The notes under the pieces: model-generated | Databases searched by the model: none | What the model saw: only the letters and a program-made list of their open reading frames with translations | What the model was told of the DNA's origin: nothing | Assembly (NCBI GenBank): GCA_038227135.1 | Contig: JBBRQC010000012.1 | Coordinates: forward strand, 1 to 64,000 | Source of the DNA: UBA4720 sp038227135 | GTDB taxonomy: Bacteria; Gemmatimonadota; Gemmatimonadetes; Gemmatimonadales; Gemmatimonadaceae | Direction: 5' to 3' | DNA: 64,000 nucleotides | Program-made: the position numbers and the translations under genes | In this document: positions 38,663-47,117 of the stretch, one piece after another | Numbering within the stretch: the stretch's first letter is position 1 | Layout of the letters: every line of letters begins with the position of its first letter

Positions 38663-39295
38663 ATGCGGCAACAGGCCGAAATGAAAATTCTGGTAGCCGA
38701 AGACGATGCCGTCACGCGGAAGATACTGGGCGCCACACTGGAACGCCTCGGCTGGGATGTAGTTACCGCCAACGATGGCGAAGCGGCGTGGCAGGTTTTC
38801 GAAACGCTGAGGGGAAAGGACGCACCCGATCTGGCAGTGTTGGACTGGATGATGCCCGGCGTCGAAGGAATCGAGATCTGCCGGCGCCTCCGCGCCACGC
38901 CCGGCTTCGAGTTCATCTACGTCATTCTCGTCACATCTCGCGGGGACAAGCAGGACCTATCAGAAGGGCTGGCAGCGGGCGCCAACGATTACATCACGAA
39001 GCCGGTCCACCCCGTGGAGCTCGAGGCGCGCGTCCGCGTGGGTGAGCGGATGATGAATCTCCAACGCAGCCTGGCTGCCCGCGTTACGGAGCTCGAAGCA
39101 GCGCTTGGCGAGGTTCGCGCGCTGCAGGGCCTGCTGCCAATTTGCAGCTACTGCAAGAAAGTCCGAAACGAAGCGAACTACTGGGAGCAAGTCGATTCAT
39201 ATCTCACATCACATTCAGATGTGAAGATCACTCACGGCATATGCCCCGTCTGCCTCGAGAAAATGATGGAGGAGCTCGATGCCACCCCGGTCTGA
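38663..39295 (+). CDS. Response regulator with cysteine-rich C-terminal domain
   Basis: 210 residues. The receiver domain (about 7-125) has the acidic pair in VAEDDAVTR, phospho-acceptor Asp61 (VLDWMMPG), and the Thr/Lys positions in LVTSRGDK and ITKPVHP. Residues about 130-155 are a coiled coil. The C-terminus has LPICSYCKKVR (Cys160, 163) and GICPVCLEK (Cys193, 196), a CxxC...CxxC arrangement likely to bind zinc, flanking a YWEQVDSYL helix. There is no DNA-binding domain, so it probably acts by protein contacts. It may start at ATG 38681 instead. Its 3' end overlaps the Hpt gene by 17 bases. Confidence 0.9.
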   Translation: MRQQAEMKILVAEDDAVTRKILGATLERLGWDVVTANDGEAAWQVFETLRGKDAPDLAVLDWMMPGVEGIEICRRLRATPGFEFIYVILVTSRGDKQDLSEGLAAGANDYITKPVHPVELEARVRVGERMMNLQRSLAARVTELEAALGEVRALQGLLPICSYCKKVRNEANYWEQVDSYLTSHSDVKITHGICPVCLEKMMEELDATPV

Positions 39296-39668
39296 GATTC
39301 CAGCGCGCACTTACCGCGACGCCGGAGACCTGGATGAAGCTGCTCTGCTGATACTCGTTGACGGAGATCGCGGGCTGGCTCGCGAGCTGGCCGTGATCTT
39401 CCTCGAGGATCTCGGGCCGCGAGTGGCTGAGATCACGGAAGCGGTGACAGGGCGAGATCCCGATCGGTTGCGGGCGGGTGCACACGCACTGCGGGGATCA
39501 GCAGCCACGATGATGGCTAACAATGTCTCCGTTGCGGCGACCGCACTCGAGACAATGGGCCGTTCGGGTTTGCTCGACGGAGTGCAGCAAGCCCTCGAGG
39601 AGCTCAATCGCGCGCTTGCGCTTCTGCGCCCCCGGCTTGTCGCGCTCGCGGGACCAGGTGTGCCTTAG
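39279..39668 (+). CDS. Histidine phosphotransfer (Hpt) domain protein
   Basis: 129 residues. The phospho-accepting histidine is in AHALRGSAATM (His69), the standard Hpt motif, within a four-helix bundle. It has a GGAGG site inside the end of the preceding gene and overlaps it by 17 bases, so the two are made together. It presumably relays phosphate between a hybrid histidine kinase, encoded elsewhere, and the response regulator. Confidence 0.87.
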   Translation: MPPRSEIPARTYRDAGDLDEAALLILVDGDRGLARELAVIFLEDLGPRVAEITEAVTGRDPDRLRAGAHALRGSAATMMANNVSVAATALETMGRSGLLDGVQQALEELNRALALLRPRLVALAGPGVP

Positions 39669-39690
39669 ATTTCAGCGCAGAGGCCTCGCG

Positions 39691-40446
39691 TTGACATCTC
39701 CCTCCCCCTCCACTGCTCCGCCCGCCGTCCTTCTGCTAAGCGGCGGGCTCGATTCGACCACCGTGCTTGCAGTCGCCCAGCACGAGGGCTTTGCCGTGCA
39801 CGCACTCAGCTTCCGTTACGGGCAGCGACACGCGGCTGAGATCGAAGCGGCAAGAAACATCGCGCGGAAGGCAGGTGTCGCGCAGCATCGCATTATCGAC
39901 ATCGATCTCACCGTGTTCGGCGGCTCGGCGCTCACCGCGCCTACGCCAGTACCGAAGGATCGCAATCTCTCCGACCTGGCATCACGGGCAAAGGAGATTC
40001 CGATCACCTACGTTCCGGCTCGGAACACGATATTTCTTTCGTACGCGCTCGCTTTCGCGGAGGTCGTCGGCGCCACCAACATCTTCATCGGCGTCAATGC
40101 ACTGGATTACAGCGGCTACCCCGATTGCAGGCCGGAATACATTCGTGCCTTCGAGGAAATGGCTAATCTTGCGACGCGCGCCGGAGTCGAAGGCGGCACT
40201 CGACTGGTAATCCGCACTCCTCTCATCTCGCTGACCAAGGCCGCGATTGTCACGCTCGGGACCTCACTGGGCGTCGACTACTCCGCCACGACCAGTTGCT
40301 ACGATCCGGAGGAGAGCGGCGACGCGTGCGGGAGATGCGACGCCTGTCAGCTGCGCCTGAAGGGCTTCGCTGAAGCGGGATTCGAGGACCCAATCGGGTA
40401 CGCGGCTCCGCGGGGACGGGCACGTGCGGGCAAAGCAACGCGATGA
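39691..40446 (+). CDS. queC: 7-cyano-7-deazaguanine synthase
   Basis: 251 residues from TTG 39691, chosen because the family sequence begins right after it (AVLLLSGGLDSTTV; SGGLDS near residues 17-22) and an AGAGG stretch precedes it. The open frame extends to 39523 inside the Hpt gene. The zinc cysteines near the C-terminus (CGRCDACQLRLKGF) and RNTIFLSYALAFAE are typical. It converts 7-carboxy-7-deazaguanine to preQ0, with ATP and ammonia, for queuosine biosynthesis. It overlaps queE by four bases. Confidence 0.94.
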   Translation: MTSPSPSTAPPAVLLLSGGLDSTTVLAVAQHEGFAVHALSFRYGQRHAAEIEAARNIARKAGVAQHRIIDIDLTVFGGSALTAPTPVPKDRNLSDLASRAKEIPITYVPARNTIFLSYALAFAEVVGATNIFIGVNALDYSGYPDCRPEYIRAFEEMANLATRAGVEGGTRLVIRTPLISLTKAAIVTLGTSLGVDYSATTSCYDPEESGDACGRCDACQLRLKGFAEAGFEDPIGYAAPRGRARAGKATR

Positions 40447-41090
40447 CGTACACCGTGAAAGAGATTTTTTATACGCTCCAGGGAGAAGGAGCGCAAAGCG
40501 GCAGAGCGGCGGTTTTCTGCCGCTTTTCCGGATGCAATCTCTGGTCAGGTCGAGAAGAAGATCGGTCCCGAGCCGTCTGCAAATTCTGCGACACCGATTT
40601 CGTCGGCACGGGAGCGGACGGCGGCCGGTTCTCCAGTGCTAACGAGCTTGCCGCTGCAGTCGACCGGTGTTGGGGGGGAGTTTCTGAGGGTGTTGCTCGA
40701 GCCGGGAAAAAGTACGTCGTCTGCACGGGGGGAGAACCTCTGCTCCAGCTCGACGAAAAGTTGATCGATGCACTGCACGAGCGCGGTTTCGAGGTAGCAG
40801 TGGAGACGAACGGTACTCGCCCCGCCCCTCCGACGCTCGATTGGATCTGCGTCAGCCCCAAAGCAGGAGCGCCCTTCGTGCAGACCAGCGGCAGCGAGCT
40901 CAAGCTCGTCTATCCCCAGGAGAACGCGCACCCCGAGACGTTCGCGCGTCTGGATTTCATGCACTTCTATTTGCAGCCGATGGACGGGCCCGATGTCGCG
41001 ACCAACACCGAGCAGGCGATCGACTACTGTTTGAGAAATCCAGGCTGGCGCCTCAGCATTCAGACGCACAAGCTGGTCGGGATACGGTAG
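40443..41090 (+). CDS. queE: 7-carboxy-7-deazaguanine synthase
   Basis: 215 residues. A radical-SAM enzyme with the unusual CX14CX2C cluster motif (Cys31, Cys46, Cys49), as is known for one QueE clade, and the opening YTVKEIFYTLQGEG. It turns 6-carboxytetrahydropterin into 7-carboxy-7-deazaguanine, which QueC then uses. The start overlaps the queC stop (ATGA at 40443-40446). It converges on thrC with only 3 bases between. QueD and QueF are not in the window. Confidence 0.95.
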   Translation: MTYTVKEIFYTLQGEGAQSGRAAVFCRFSGCNLWSGREEDRSRAVCKFCDTDFVGTGADGGRFSSANELAAAVDRCWGGVSEGVARAGKKYVVCTGGEPLLQLDEKLIDALHERGFEVAVETNGTRPAPPTLDWICVSPKAGAPFVQTSGSELKLVYPQENAHPETFARLDFMHFYLQPMDGPDVATNTEQAIDYCLRNPGWRLSIQTHKLVGIR

Positions 41091-41093
41091 CTC

Positions 41094-42317
41094 TCAGGGT
41101 CTCATCGCCGGACCAAGCGCGCTCTTTCGTGGAGTTTTTCGAGTCTTCGAGTGTGTCTCGAACAATTCGAGATACTTGATGCCCGAGCCGGTGTTGAAGA
41201 GCACGACCTTCTCCTCCGGCTTCACGTCGCCGCGTGCCAGGAGCTGCCGGACCGCCGGCACGCACGCCCCGCCCTCTGGAGAAGCGAAGATGCCCTCGCT
41301 GCGCGCCAGCTCTTTCGCGCCGGCGATCAGCTCTTCGTCGGTGACGGTGACCGCCGTTCCGCCCGATTCGCGGATTGCGTCGAGGATCAGAAAGTCACCG
41401 ATGGCTTTAGGGACGCGTAGCCCCGACGCAACCGTTGCCGCGTTCTCGAACTCCGCGGCGAATCGATCGCCCTTCTCGAACGCGCGCACGATCGGCGCGC
41501 ACCCGGAAGCCTGCACCGAAATCATGCGCGGCCGTTTGTCGCCAATCCAACCGAGCTGCTGCAGCTCGTCGAACGCTTTCCACATTCCGACGAGTCCCGT
41601 TCCCCCGCCAGTCGGATAGATGATCACATCCGGCAGATTCCACGATAGTTGCTCGGCGATCTCGTAGCCGAGCGTTTTCTTTCCTTCCACACGGTACGGC
41701 TCTTTGAGCGTGGAGACCTCGAACCACCCCTCGCTCTCCTTCAGCCTCCCCACTTCTGCTCCGCAATCGGTGATGAGGCCATCGATCAGCCTCACGTGCG
41801 CGCCCGATACCTCGCACTCGATGATGTTGGCGCGGGGGGTGTCGCTTGGCATGAGCAGGTACGCACCGATGCGTGCGTGGGCGCAATACGCCGCGAGCGC
41901 GCCCGCGGCATTCCCGGCGGACGGCGCCGCCAGTTTCCTGACGCCCAGCTCCTTCGCCATCGAGACAGCAACCGACATTCCCCGAGCTTTGAAGCTCTGG
42001 GTAGGATTGAGCGATTCATCCTTGACGTAAAGTTCGCTCACGCCGAGCGATTCGCCGAGCGTCTTCGCGTGAATCAACGGAGTCCATCCTTCGCCGAGGG
42101 TGACAATGTTGTCCTCGCGGCGAACCGGAAGCAGCTCCCGGTAGCGCCAGATATCGGATCTGCGCGCGAACAGCGACTGCCGTGTCATGAACTTTGCAAT
42201 ACGCTTCAGGTCATAGCGCACCAGTAGGGGCTTGCCGCACTCCGTGCAGACGTTGTGTAGCCGCCTCGCTTCGTATTCGCGATGGCAGAAGGAGCACTCG
42301 AGGTTCTTTACGTGCAT
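41094..42317 (-). CDS. thrC: Threonine synthase
   Basis: 407 residues of the fold-type II PLP family. An N-terminal zinc ribbon (Cys8, Cys11, Cys24, Cys27) is followed by LGEGWTPLIHA, and the PLP lysine is in TQSFKARG. APSAGNAAGA, VIIYPTGGGTGLVGMWKAF and the C-terminal EGGACVPAVRQL match threonine synthase, which converts O-phosphohomoserine to threonine. The zinc ribbon is typical of the longer bacterial and archaeal form. It is the last-step enzyme of threonine synthesis; the other pathway genes are not nearby. Confidence 0.93.
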   Translation of the reverse strand: MHVKNLECSFCHREYEARRLHNVCTECGKPLLVRYDLKRIAKFMTRQSLFARRSDIWRYRELLPVRREDNIVTLGEGWTPLIHAKTLGESLGVSELYVKDESLNPTQSFKARGMSVAVSMAKELGVRKLAAPSAGNAAGALAAYCAHARIGAYLLMPSDTPRANIIECEVSGAHVRLIDGLITDCGAEVGRLKESEGWFEVSTLKEPYRVEGKKTLGYEIAEQLSWNLPDVIIYPTGGGTGLVGMWKAFDELQQLGWIGDKRPRMISVQASGCAPIVRAFEKGDRFAAEFENAATVASGLRVPKAIGDFLILDAIRESGGTAVTVTDEELIAGAKELARSEGIFASPEGGACVPAVRQLLARGDVKPEEKVVLFNTGSGIKYLELFETHSKTRKTPRKSALGPAMRP

Positions 42318-42535
42318 TCAGAAGTCGCTTCGGAGAGGAAGGAGTGGGCGGGCCGATGCGCGTGCTATAGCTTTACGAAAAGTTACATGCGCCTCCAACC
42401 CTTTGCCGAAGGGATGCCATCCCGATCGTTCGCTTATTCTCCGGGCTGCGCTCCGTTGGGGCACTTCTGATCGCGACACTGGTACCGCTTCTGATCGATC
42501 TCCGCGCCCACCGCTCGAGCCGCAACCGCCAATAG

Positions 42536-43060
42536 ATGTACGTCGGACATGTGGGCGCCGCCCTCGGCGCGAAGCGCGTGCGCAGGAGCATCGGACTGCT
42601 CGTCCTCCTGGTCGCGACATATATGCCGGACTGGGTGGACACCGGTCTATGCCTCGCCGGCGCGTTCAGCCCCAGGGAAATGCTGTCGCACTCCATCCCC
42701 GCGATTGTGCTGTTCACGGCGATCGCGTTTGCTGCGTACGCAATCGGGACACGGGATTGGAGTGGGGCGCTCGTCGTTGCCGCTGTGATAGCATCGCACA
42801 TGGTCCTCGACTGGATCACCGGCTACAAACCCACGTGGCCCGGCGGACCGATGATCGGTCTTCAGCTCTACGATCATCCCATTGCGGACTTTGTCGCCGA
42901 GGCGGTGGTGATCGTAATCGGCGCCCTTCTTTACGCGCGAACGCTTCCACCGCGAAAAAGACCGTGGGTAGACGTGTCCGCGATGCTCGGCGCGCTGTTG
43001 TTGCTCCAGTTGGCAGTCGACATCGCAAGGCTGCTGATGAAGTCACTGCCCAAATGCTGA
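42536..43060 (+). CDS. Membrane-bound metal-dependent-hydrolase-like protein (YdjM/DUF457 type)
   Basis: 174 residues with about four hydrophobic segments (IGLLVLLVATYMPDWVD; IPAIVLFTAIAFAAYAIG; ALVVAAVIASHMVLDW; AVVIVIGALLYA). Conserved His/Asp residues sit at helix ends: GHVGAALG, PDWVD, LSHSIPA and SHMVLDWITG. This is the pattern of the YdjM/DUF457 membrane hydrolase-like family. The substrate is unknown. The 218-base gap upstream shows no gene I can support. Confidence 0.8.
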   Translation: MYVGHVGAALGAKRVRRSIGLLVLLVATYMPDWVDTGLCLAGAFSPREMLSHSIPAIVLFTAIAFAAYAIGTRDWSGALVVAAVIASHMVLDWITGYKPTWPGGPMIGLQLYDHPIADFVAEAVVIVIGALLYARTLPPRKRPWVDVSAMLGALLLLQLAVDIARLLMKSLPKC

Positions 43061-43185
43061 TACTCCAGGAGCTTCATCCGGGTGCGCCGCAGGCAGACTT
43101 GCAGCTGGTCTCGACAAATCAGAGACGCGGATTCATAGATTTCGTAGAGTAATCGACAAAACAAAGCCAATCCAACCACGAATCA

Positions 43186-43782
43186 ATGACAGACCCCTCT
43201 GCGCTTCCCTCCCGGTCCGACACCCTCGCGCTGGTGCACGAGTACACTGCCAGCGAGTCGCTGCGCAAGCACATGCTCGCCGTGGAAGCAGGCATGCGAG
43301 CCTACGCCGGCAAATTCGGTGAGGACGAGGAGCGCTGGGGAACGGCCGGACTCGTTCACGACTTCGACTACGAGCGGTTCCCCAACAACTCCCATTCGCC
43401 GACGGAGGAGCATCCGTCGGAGGGTGTACGGATACTGAGGGCGAAGGGATACCCCGAGGACATCCTTCAGGCGATGCTCGGCCACGCACATTACACGAAC
43501 ACCCCGCGCGAGACACCGATGGCGAAGACGCTGTTCGCGGTCGACGAGCTGACTGGTCTGATCACGGCGACCGCGCTTGTGCGCCCAACCAGGAGCGTCC
43601 ACGAAGTGGATGCGAAGTCGGTGCGGAAGAAGATGAAGGACAAGGCGTTCGCACGTGGCGTGAGCCGGGAGGACGTGATCAACGGGGCGCAGGAGCTGGG
43701 CGTCGATCTCGACGAGCACATCGACTTCGTCATAAGCGCCATGCAGGCGTGCTCCGCCGATCTCGGCCTGTCCGGCTCTTAG
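43186..43782 (+). CDS. HD-domain hydrolase
   Basis: 198 residues. The HD phosphohydrolase pattern is visible: LRKHMLAVEAGM (first His), AGLVHDFDYERF (HD) and a downstream GHAHY with further His residues. Such proteins hydrolyse phosphomonoesters or nucleotides with a metal ion. The small size and lack of accessory domains fit a stand-alone HDIG-type protein. The C-terminal tail is helical (ISREDVINGAQELGVDLDEH-like). It is probably cytoplasmic, and the substrate is unknown. Confidence 0.87.
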   Translation: MTDPSALPSRSDTLALVHEYTASESLRKHMLAVEAGMRAYAGKFGEDEERWGTAGLVHDFDYERFPNNSHSPTEEHPSEGVRILRAKGYPEDILQAMLGHAHYTNTPRETPMAKTLFAVDELTGLITATALVRPTRSVHEVDAKSVRKKMKDKAFARGVSREDVINGAQELGVDLDEHIDFVISAMQACSADLGLSGS

Positions 43783-43827
43783 CTCCGCCTTAGAAGGCGA
43801 TGTAGTCGGAGCGAGGGCGAAGCGTCA

Positions 43828-43972
43828 CGTGATCCTCAATCGCGAATTCGCGATGTCGCGAGCCGACCGCGGAGTTGGAAATCAAACCGCGGGAAGGAGG
43901 ACGGGGACTGACCGCACAGCGATTTCCAGGCGACAATCTCACTCCATTGCGAATTCGCGATTGAAGATCACG
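43828..43972. repeat. Inverted repeat with 16-base palindrome near the desaturase gene end
   Basis: The 27 bases at 43828-43854 match the reverse complement of 43946-43972 at 25 of 27 positions, with 91 bases between. The first copy contains a perfect 16-base palindrome, ATCGCGAATTCGCGAT, at 43839-43854. The second copy is the C-terminal coding end of the acyl-ACP desaturase gene (the NREFAM region). It could be a duplicated gene-end fragment or a large hairpin that ends transcription of the two converging genes. Confidence 0.5.
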
Positions 43973-44907
43973 TCGAACGCGAAGCTCTTGGGCTTGGTCT
44001 TCAGCTCCATCACCTGCGCAATGCGCTCGAGACGCGCCGGGATCCCCATGATCTTTTCCTGCGCCTTCCGACCGAGATCGTTCAAGCCGTCCATCGTGTC
44101 GATCGACCAGTACTTGATCAACTCCTCGACGATCCTGAGATAGTCGCGCGGACCATAGATCTCCGCGCGCCGCACCACGTCGGCCAGCTCACGGAAATGG
44201 GGCATATTCACGCCCGGCATGTCGATCGCGGGCATGATCTTCGCCGCGGCAATGAGGCCCTGATTGGGATCGCGCTCGAGAACCGCCTTGAATACCGAAC
44301 GATAGAACGTGTAGTGGCGCGCCTCTTCCTTCGCGACGTTCGCCAGCACCGTACCTATCGTCGGCTCGTATTGAGACGCGTATTTGCCAGTGTTGGCGTG
44401 GGACACCTGGGTCGCCCTCTCCTGCAACGAGGTATAGACGAAGACACGGTATGGATCCTTGTCCCACTCCGGCTCGAACCCCGCCCTGATGTAATCGAAC
44501 TGCATCTTCTCGATCACCACCGGGTCGAAGACGCCAGCGTCCCTCGTGTAGTCGTGGAGAATCGCGCCATGCCGGTCTTCTTCCGCCGTCCACAGGTTGT
44601 TCCACTTCGCCCAGATGCTGTCCGTACCGAGATAGACGGCGAGGAGCCGGTGAAAGTGCGGCAGCCCTTCTTCAGTGAGGAGGTTGAGTGCGAGCGCCAC
44701 TCGGGCAGGATCGCTGATGCCCCTCGCTCGCTCCTTCAGGGCTTTGAGGTGATTGTCGGGATCTTCGCCCGGGGCGGGCTCGAGCAATTCCGCTGGGAAC
44801 CAGAGCACGCGCTTGGCTTCGTGCGCCGTCATTAACTCCACTACAAGGGGCTCGAGGTCGGCGAGCACCTCGATCTTCGATAGCGTCTCGGCTTCGACTG
44901 GATTCAC
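43939..44907 (-). CDS. Acyl-ACP desaturase (stearoyl-ACP desaturase family)
   Basis: 322 residues from GTG 44907, which has a GAGGTGG site five bases upstream; the open frame extends to 44982. The di-iron ferritin-like motifs are visible: AEEDRHGAIL and AKEEARHYTFY, each with the E-x-x-H ligands. The soluble plant-type acyl-ACP desaturases insert a double bond into acyl chains on the carrier protein. In bacteria they occur in actinobacteria and scattered other phyla. This one would adjust membrane unsaturation. The 3' end is part of an inverted repeat. Confidence 0.92.
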   Translation of the reverse strand: MNPVEAETLSKIEVLADLEPLVVELMTAHEAKRVLWFPAELLEPAPGEDPDNHLKALKERARGISDPARVALALNLLTEEGLPHFHRLLAVYLGTDSIWAKWNNLWTAEEDRHGAILHDYTRDAGVFDPVVIEKMQFDYIRAGFEPEWDKDPYRVFVYTSLQERATQVSHANTGKYASQYEPTIGTVLANVAKEEARHYTFYRSVFKAVLERDPNQGLIAAAKIMPAIDMPGVNMPHFRELADVVRRAEIYGPRDYLRIVEELIKYWSIDTMDGLNDLGRKAQEKIMGIPARLERIAQVMELKTKPKSFAFDVIFNREFAME

Positions 44908-45150
44908 TGACCACCTCGGAGTTCTTTTGCCATTGCTTTTAACATAAGCGCTCACAGACGTGCGAGAAGGGAAGAAATCCACAATGCAACCCGATGACGG
45001 GGTTTCTACGTTCCCTCGAAATTACGGCCTGACGCTTGCGCATCAAATTATCCGGCAGACGACCGTTTCGCTCGACCAGCCCACCGGAAGCTCGGTGCAG
45101 GTCCGGTGGCGGCGTCGTTGAAACTCGAATATCGCGGCAGGAGACCGATA

Positions 45151-45471
45151 ATGGCAGACGAGCGTGACAACCAGGATGAAAGGATGGACGAACGGAGCAG
45201 AAGGAGCGGAGTCGGGGATGGAAGCGGCGGAATGAGCGGGCGCAGCGACGAATCTCGCAGTACGAGCAACATCCGCAAGACACCTCGCGGATTTGCGGCG
45301 ATGGACCCTCAGGCCCAGCGCGCGATTGCGGCGAAAGGTGGACGCGCGGCGCACCAGAAAGGAACAGCCCACGAATTCACCAGTGAGGAGGCGAGGGTCG
45401 CCGGAAGAAAAGGTGGAGAAGCATCTCGCGGTGGACGAAGGCCGAACGGAGAAGGTCAGGGCAGTAGCTGA
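45151..45471 (+). CDS. KGG-motif stress-induced protein
   Basis: 106 residues from ATG 45151 (AGGAG upstream). It is extremely hydrophilic (Gly, Ser, Arg, Asp), with an N-terminal disordered region. The C-terminal region carries two KGG repeat copies: RGFAAMDPQAQRAIAAKGG and FTSEEARVAGRKGGEASRGG. Small proteins with this stress-induced KGG motif are found in many soil bacteria and resemble plant desiccation-related Em/Lea5 proteins. It is likely cytoplasmic and protective under dryness or salt. A terminator-like hairpin follows. Confidence 0.85.
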   Translation: MADERDNQDERMDERSRRSGVGDGSGGMSGRSDESRSTSNIRKTPRGFAAMDPQAQRAIAAKGGRAAHQKGTAHEFTSEEARVAGRKGGEASRGGRRPNGEGQGSS

Positions 45472-45498
45472 CCGACCCAGCCGGGACGGAAGCGAACG

Positions 45499-45530
45499 GG
45501 GGCACGGTGAAAGCCGTGCCCCTTCGTTCT
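45499..45530 (+). terminator. Rho-independent terminator-like hairpin after the KGG gene
   Basis: Nine-base perfect arms GGGGCACGG (45499-45507) and CCGTGCCCC (45514-45522) with a six-base loop are followed by a T-rich stretch TTCGTTCTT. It would end the KGG transcript 28 bases past its stop, before the histidine kinase gene starts at 45611. Confidence 0.7.
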
Positions 45531-45610
45531 TCTCCCTCGACATCGTTAGGCCCTGGAGTTGCAATATCTCCGTTTTGTCGAGCGCTCCCGCTCACCCAGG
45601 TGCCGGAATC

Positions 45611-46483
45611 ATGGACCCCCAGCAGCAAGGCACGGTCGCTGAGGCGCGTGAGGCGCCGCGAAAATCAAGAGAGGCGCGCCCTCTTCAGGACATTCGCGTC
45701 GCGCCACGGGCAACTCAGCTCGCAGCTGAGAACCCCATTAGGGACGGCCTGCTCACCAGCGAGCGCAAGGAACGGGAAGAACCCGAAGTCTCGAGCCGCA
45801 TCAACTCCGACTTTCTCGCTCTGCTGAGCCACGAGTTTCGCACGCCGCTCCAGGCGATCTTCGGCTACACCGAGCTCCTCGAGCGCGAGATTCACGGCCC
45901 ATTGACCGATGCGCAGCGCCGCTATCTTCAGCGCATTCAGGAGAGCCAGCAGCTACTGCTCGGACTCATTACCACCATCCTGGACTTCGCCCGCCTCGAG
46001 AATGGACAGTCGACCGATTCTGTTCTTCATCCGATCGCAATACACGAAGTGTTGGCGCACATGAAAGCGCTTGTTGCCGCGCAGCTCGAAGAGAAAAATC
46101 TGAGTTACGCGTGTACCTGCGGAGACTGGTCGCTCGTCGCGAACGCGGACGGGGAGAAGCTTCAGCAGATTCTTCTCAATCTGCTCGCGAACGCAATCAG
46201 GTTCACGGATCGAGGAGGGAATATCTCGCTCCAGTGCGAGCTGGAGGACGATGCAGTCGCAATCCGGGTGACCGATACCGGCAAAGGAGTTCCGTCCGAC
46301 AAGCTCGAAGCGATCTTCGAGCCGTTCGTGCAGCTGAAGCCCGGAGGAACGGTAACGAGCGGCACCGGGCTCGGACTTCCCATCAGCCGACGACTGGCGA
46401 CGGACATGGGCGGATCACTCAGCGCCGCGAGCGAAGTTGGAAAGGGGTCGACCTTCACTCTCAGGCTTCCACGGGCGCATTGA
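45611..46483 (+). CDS. Soluble sensor histidine kinase without a recognisable sensor domain
   Basis: 290 residues from ATG 45611 (AGGTG upstream); the open frame reaches 45293 over the KGG gene, but that part is not expected. His74 in LSHEFRTPLQ is the phosphorylation site. The ATPase domain shows the N box LLNLLANAIRFTD, G1 VTDTGKGVP and G2 GTGLGLPIS. The first 60 residues are charged and disordered, with no PAS, GAF or membrane segment. It must be regulated by partner proteins, and no response regulator is adjacent. Confidence 0.9.
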   Translation: MDPQQQGTVAEAREAPRKSREARPLQDIRVAPRATQLAAENPIRDGLLTSERKEREEPEVSSRINSDFLALLSHEFRTPLQAIFGYTELLEREIHGPLTDAQRRYLQRIQESQQLLLGLITTILDFARLENGQSTDSVLHPIAIHEVLAHMKALVAAQLEEKNLSYACTCGDWSLVANADGEKLQQILLNLLANAIRFTDRGGNISLQCELEDDAVAIRVTDTGKGVPSDKLEAIFEPFVQLKPGGTVTSGTGLGLPISRRLATDMGGSLSAASEVGKGSTFTLRLPRAH

Positions 46484-46553
46484 CACCTGGCTGCAAGTGA
46501 GCTGCTGCGAGACCTGAATCTCGGTTTATCCGGTAAATAGAGATGCTGGTTCG

Positions 46554-47108
46554 TCAACCGCGCCCGATAACCGACCCGACCCCCGCTTTACAGCAGTGCT
46601 CGAGCATCGATACAATCTCTTCCATCGTCGTCAGACCGCGATCCCTCGCGTAGAACGTCCGGACTTCCTTGTAGCGCTCCGCCTTCGGCAGGGATATTCC
46701 CTTCTCCACCACCCACTTCTGAAGCGCTCTCGGGCGGGGTCCCCACCACCCGCACTCCTCGTACTTCTTGTTCAGGAGAATCACGATCGGAATCGAGCGC
46801 GACGTGCCCGTCAGGTGGGTATCCATGATGTCCAGATTCTCGTCGCGGGCGAGAATGCGCAGATCCATGTTGCTCACCGAGTCTGCCAGCTTTGACACTA
46901 TCGGCACGATGTTTACCGCATCGCCGCACCAGTCTTCGCTCAGCACCAGTAGATGCCAGTGTCCACCGAGTGCCTCGACGCGGGCAGAAATCTCGAGGGG
47001 AATAGAGACGCGGTGCGTTATCCCCAGCCATAGCGCGCGGTTGATGGTCTCCCGAGCCATGAACTCGCCGAACGTCTCGCCGTCGCAATAGCGGGCTTTT
47101 GTTATCAC
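46554..47108 (-). CDS. Thioredoxin-fold protein with single active-site cysteine
   Basis: 184 residues from a GTG start. The thioredoxin-like fold is recognised from LLVLSEDWCGDAVNIVPIVSK and the cis-Pro region TGTSRSIPIVILL. The usual CxxC is reduced to C-G-D-A (Cys61, no second cysteine), so it cannot form the standard active-site disulfide. Many bacteria have this 'WCGDA' subgroup with unknown function. It starts 9 bases after the stop of the GNAT gene on the same strand, suggesting co-expression. Confidence 0.8.
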   Translation of the reverse strand: MITKARYCDGETFGEFMARETINRALWLGITHRVSIPLEISARVEALGGHWHLLVLSEDWCGDAVNIVPIVSKLADSVSNMDLRILARDENLDIMDTHLTGTSRSIPIVILLNKKYEECGWWGPRPRALQKWVVEKGISLPKAERYKEVRTFYARDRGLTTMEEIVSMLEHCCKAGVGSVIGRG

Positions 47109-47117
47109 GATAAGGGG

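Noticed and set aside
42318..42535. A frame reading like a membrane segment in the gap after thrC
   Set aside because: It has no start codon in frame and is too short to judge.
42232..43152. 306-residue plus-strand frame
   Set aside because: Arg-rich and domain-free; the other frame in this stretch encodes a sensible membrane protein at 42536-43060.
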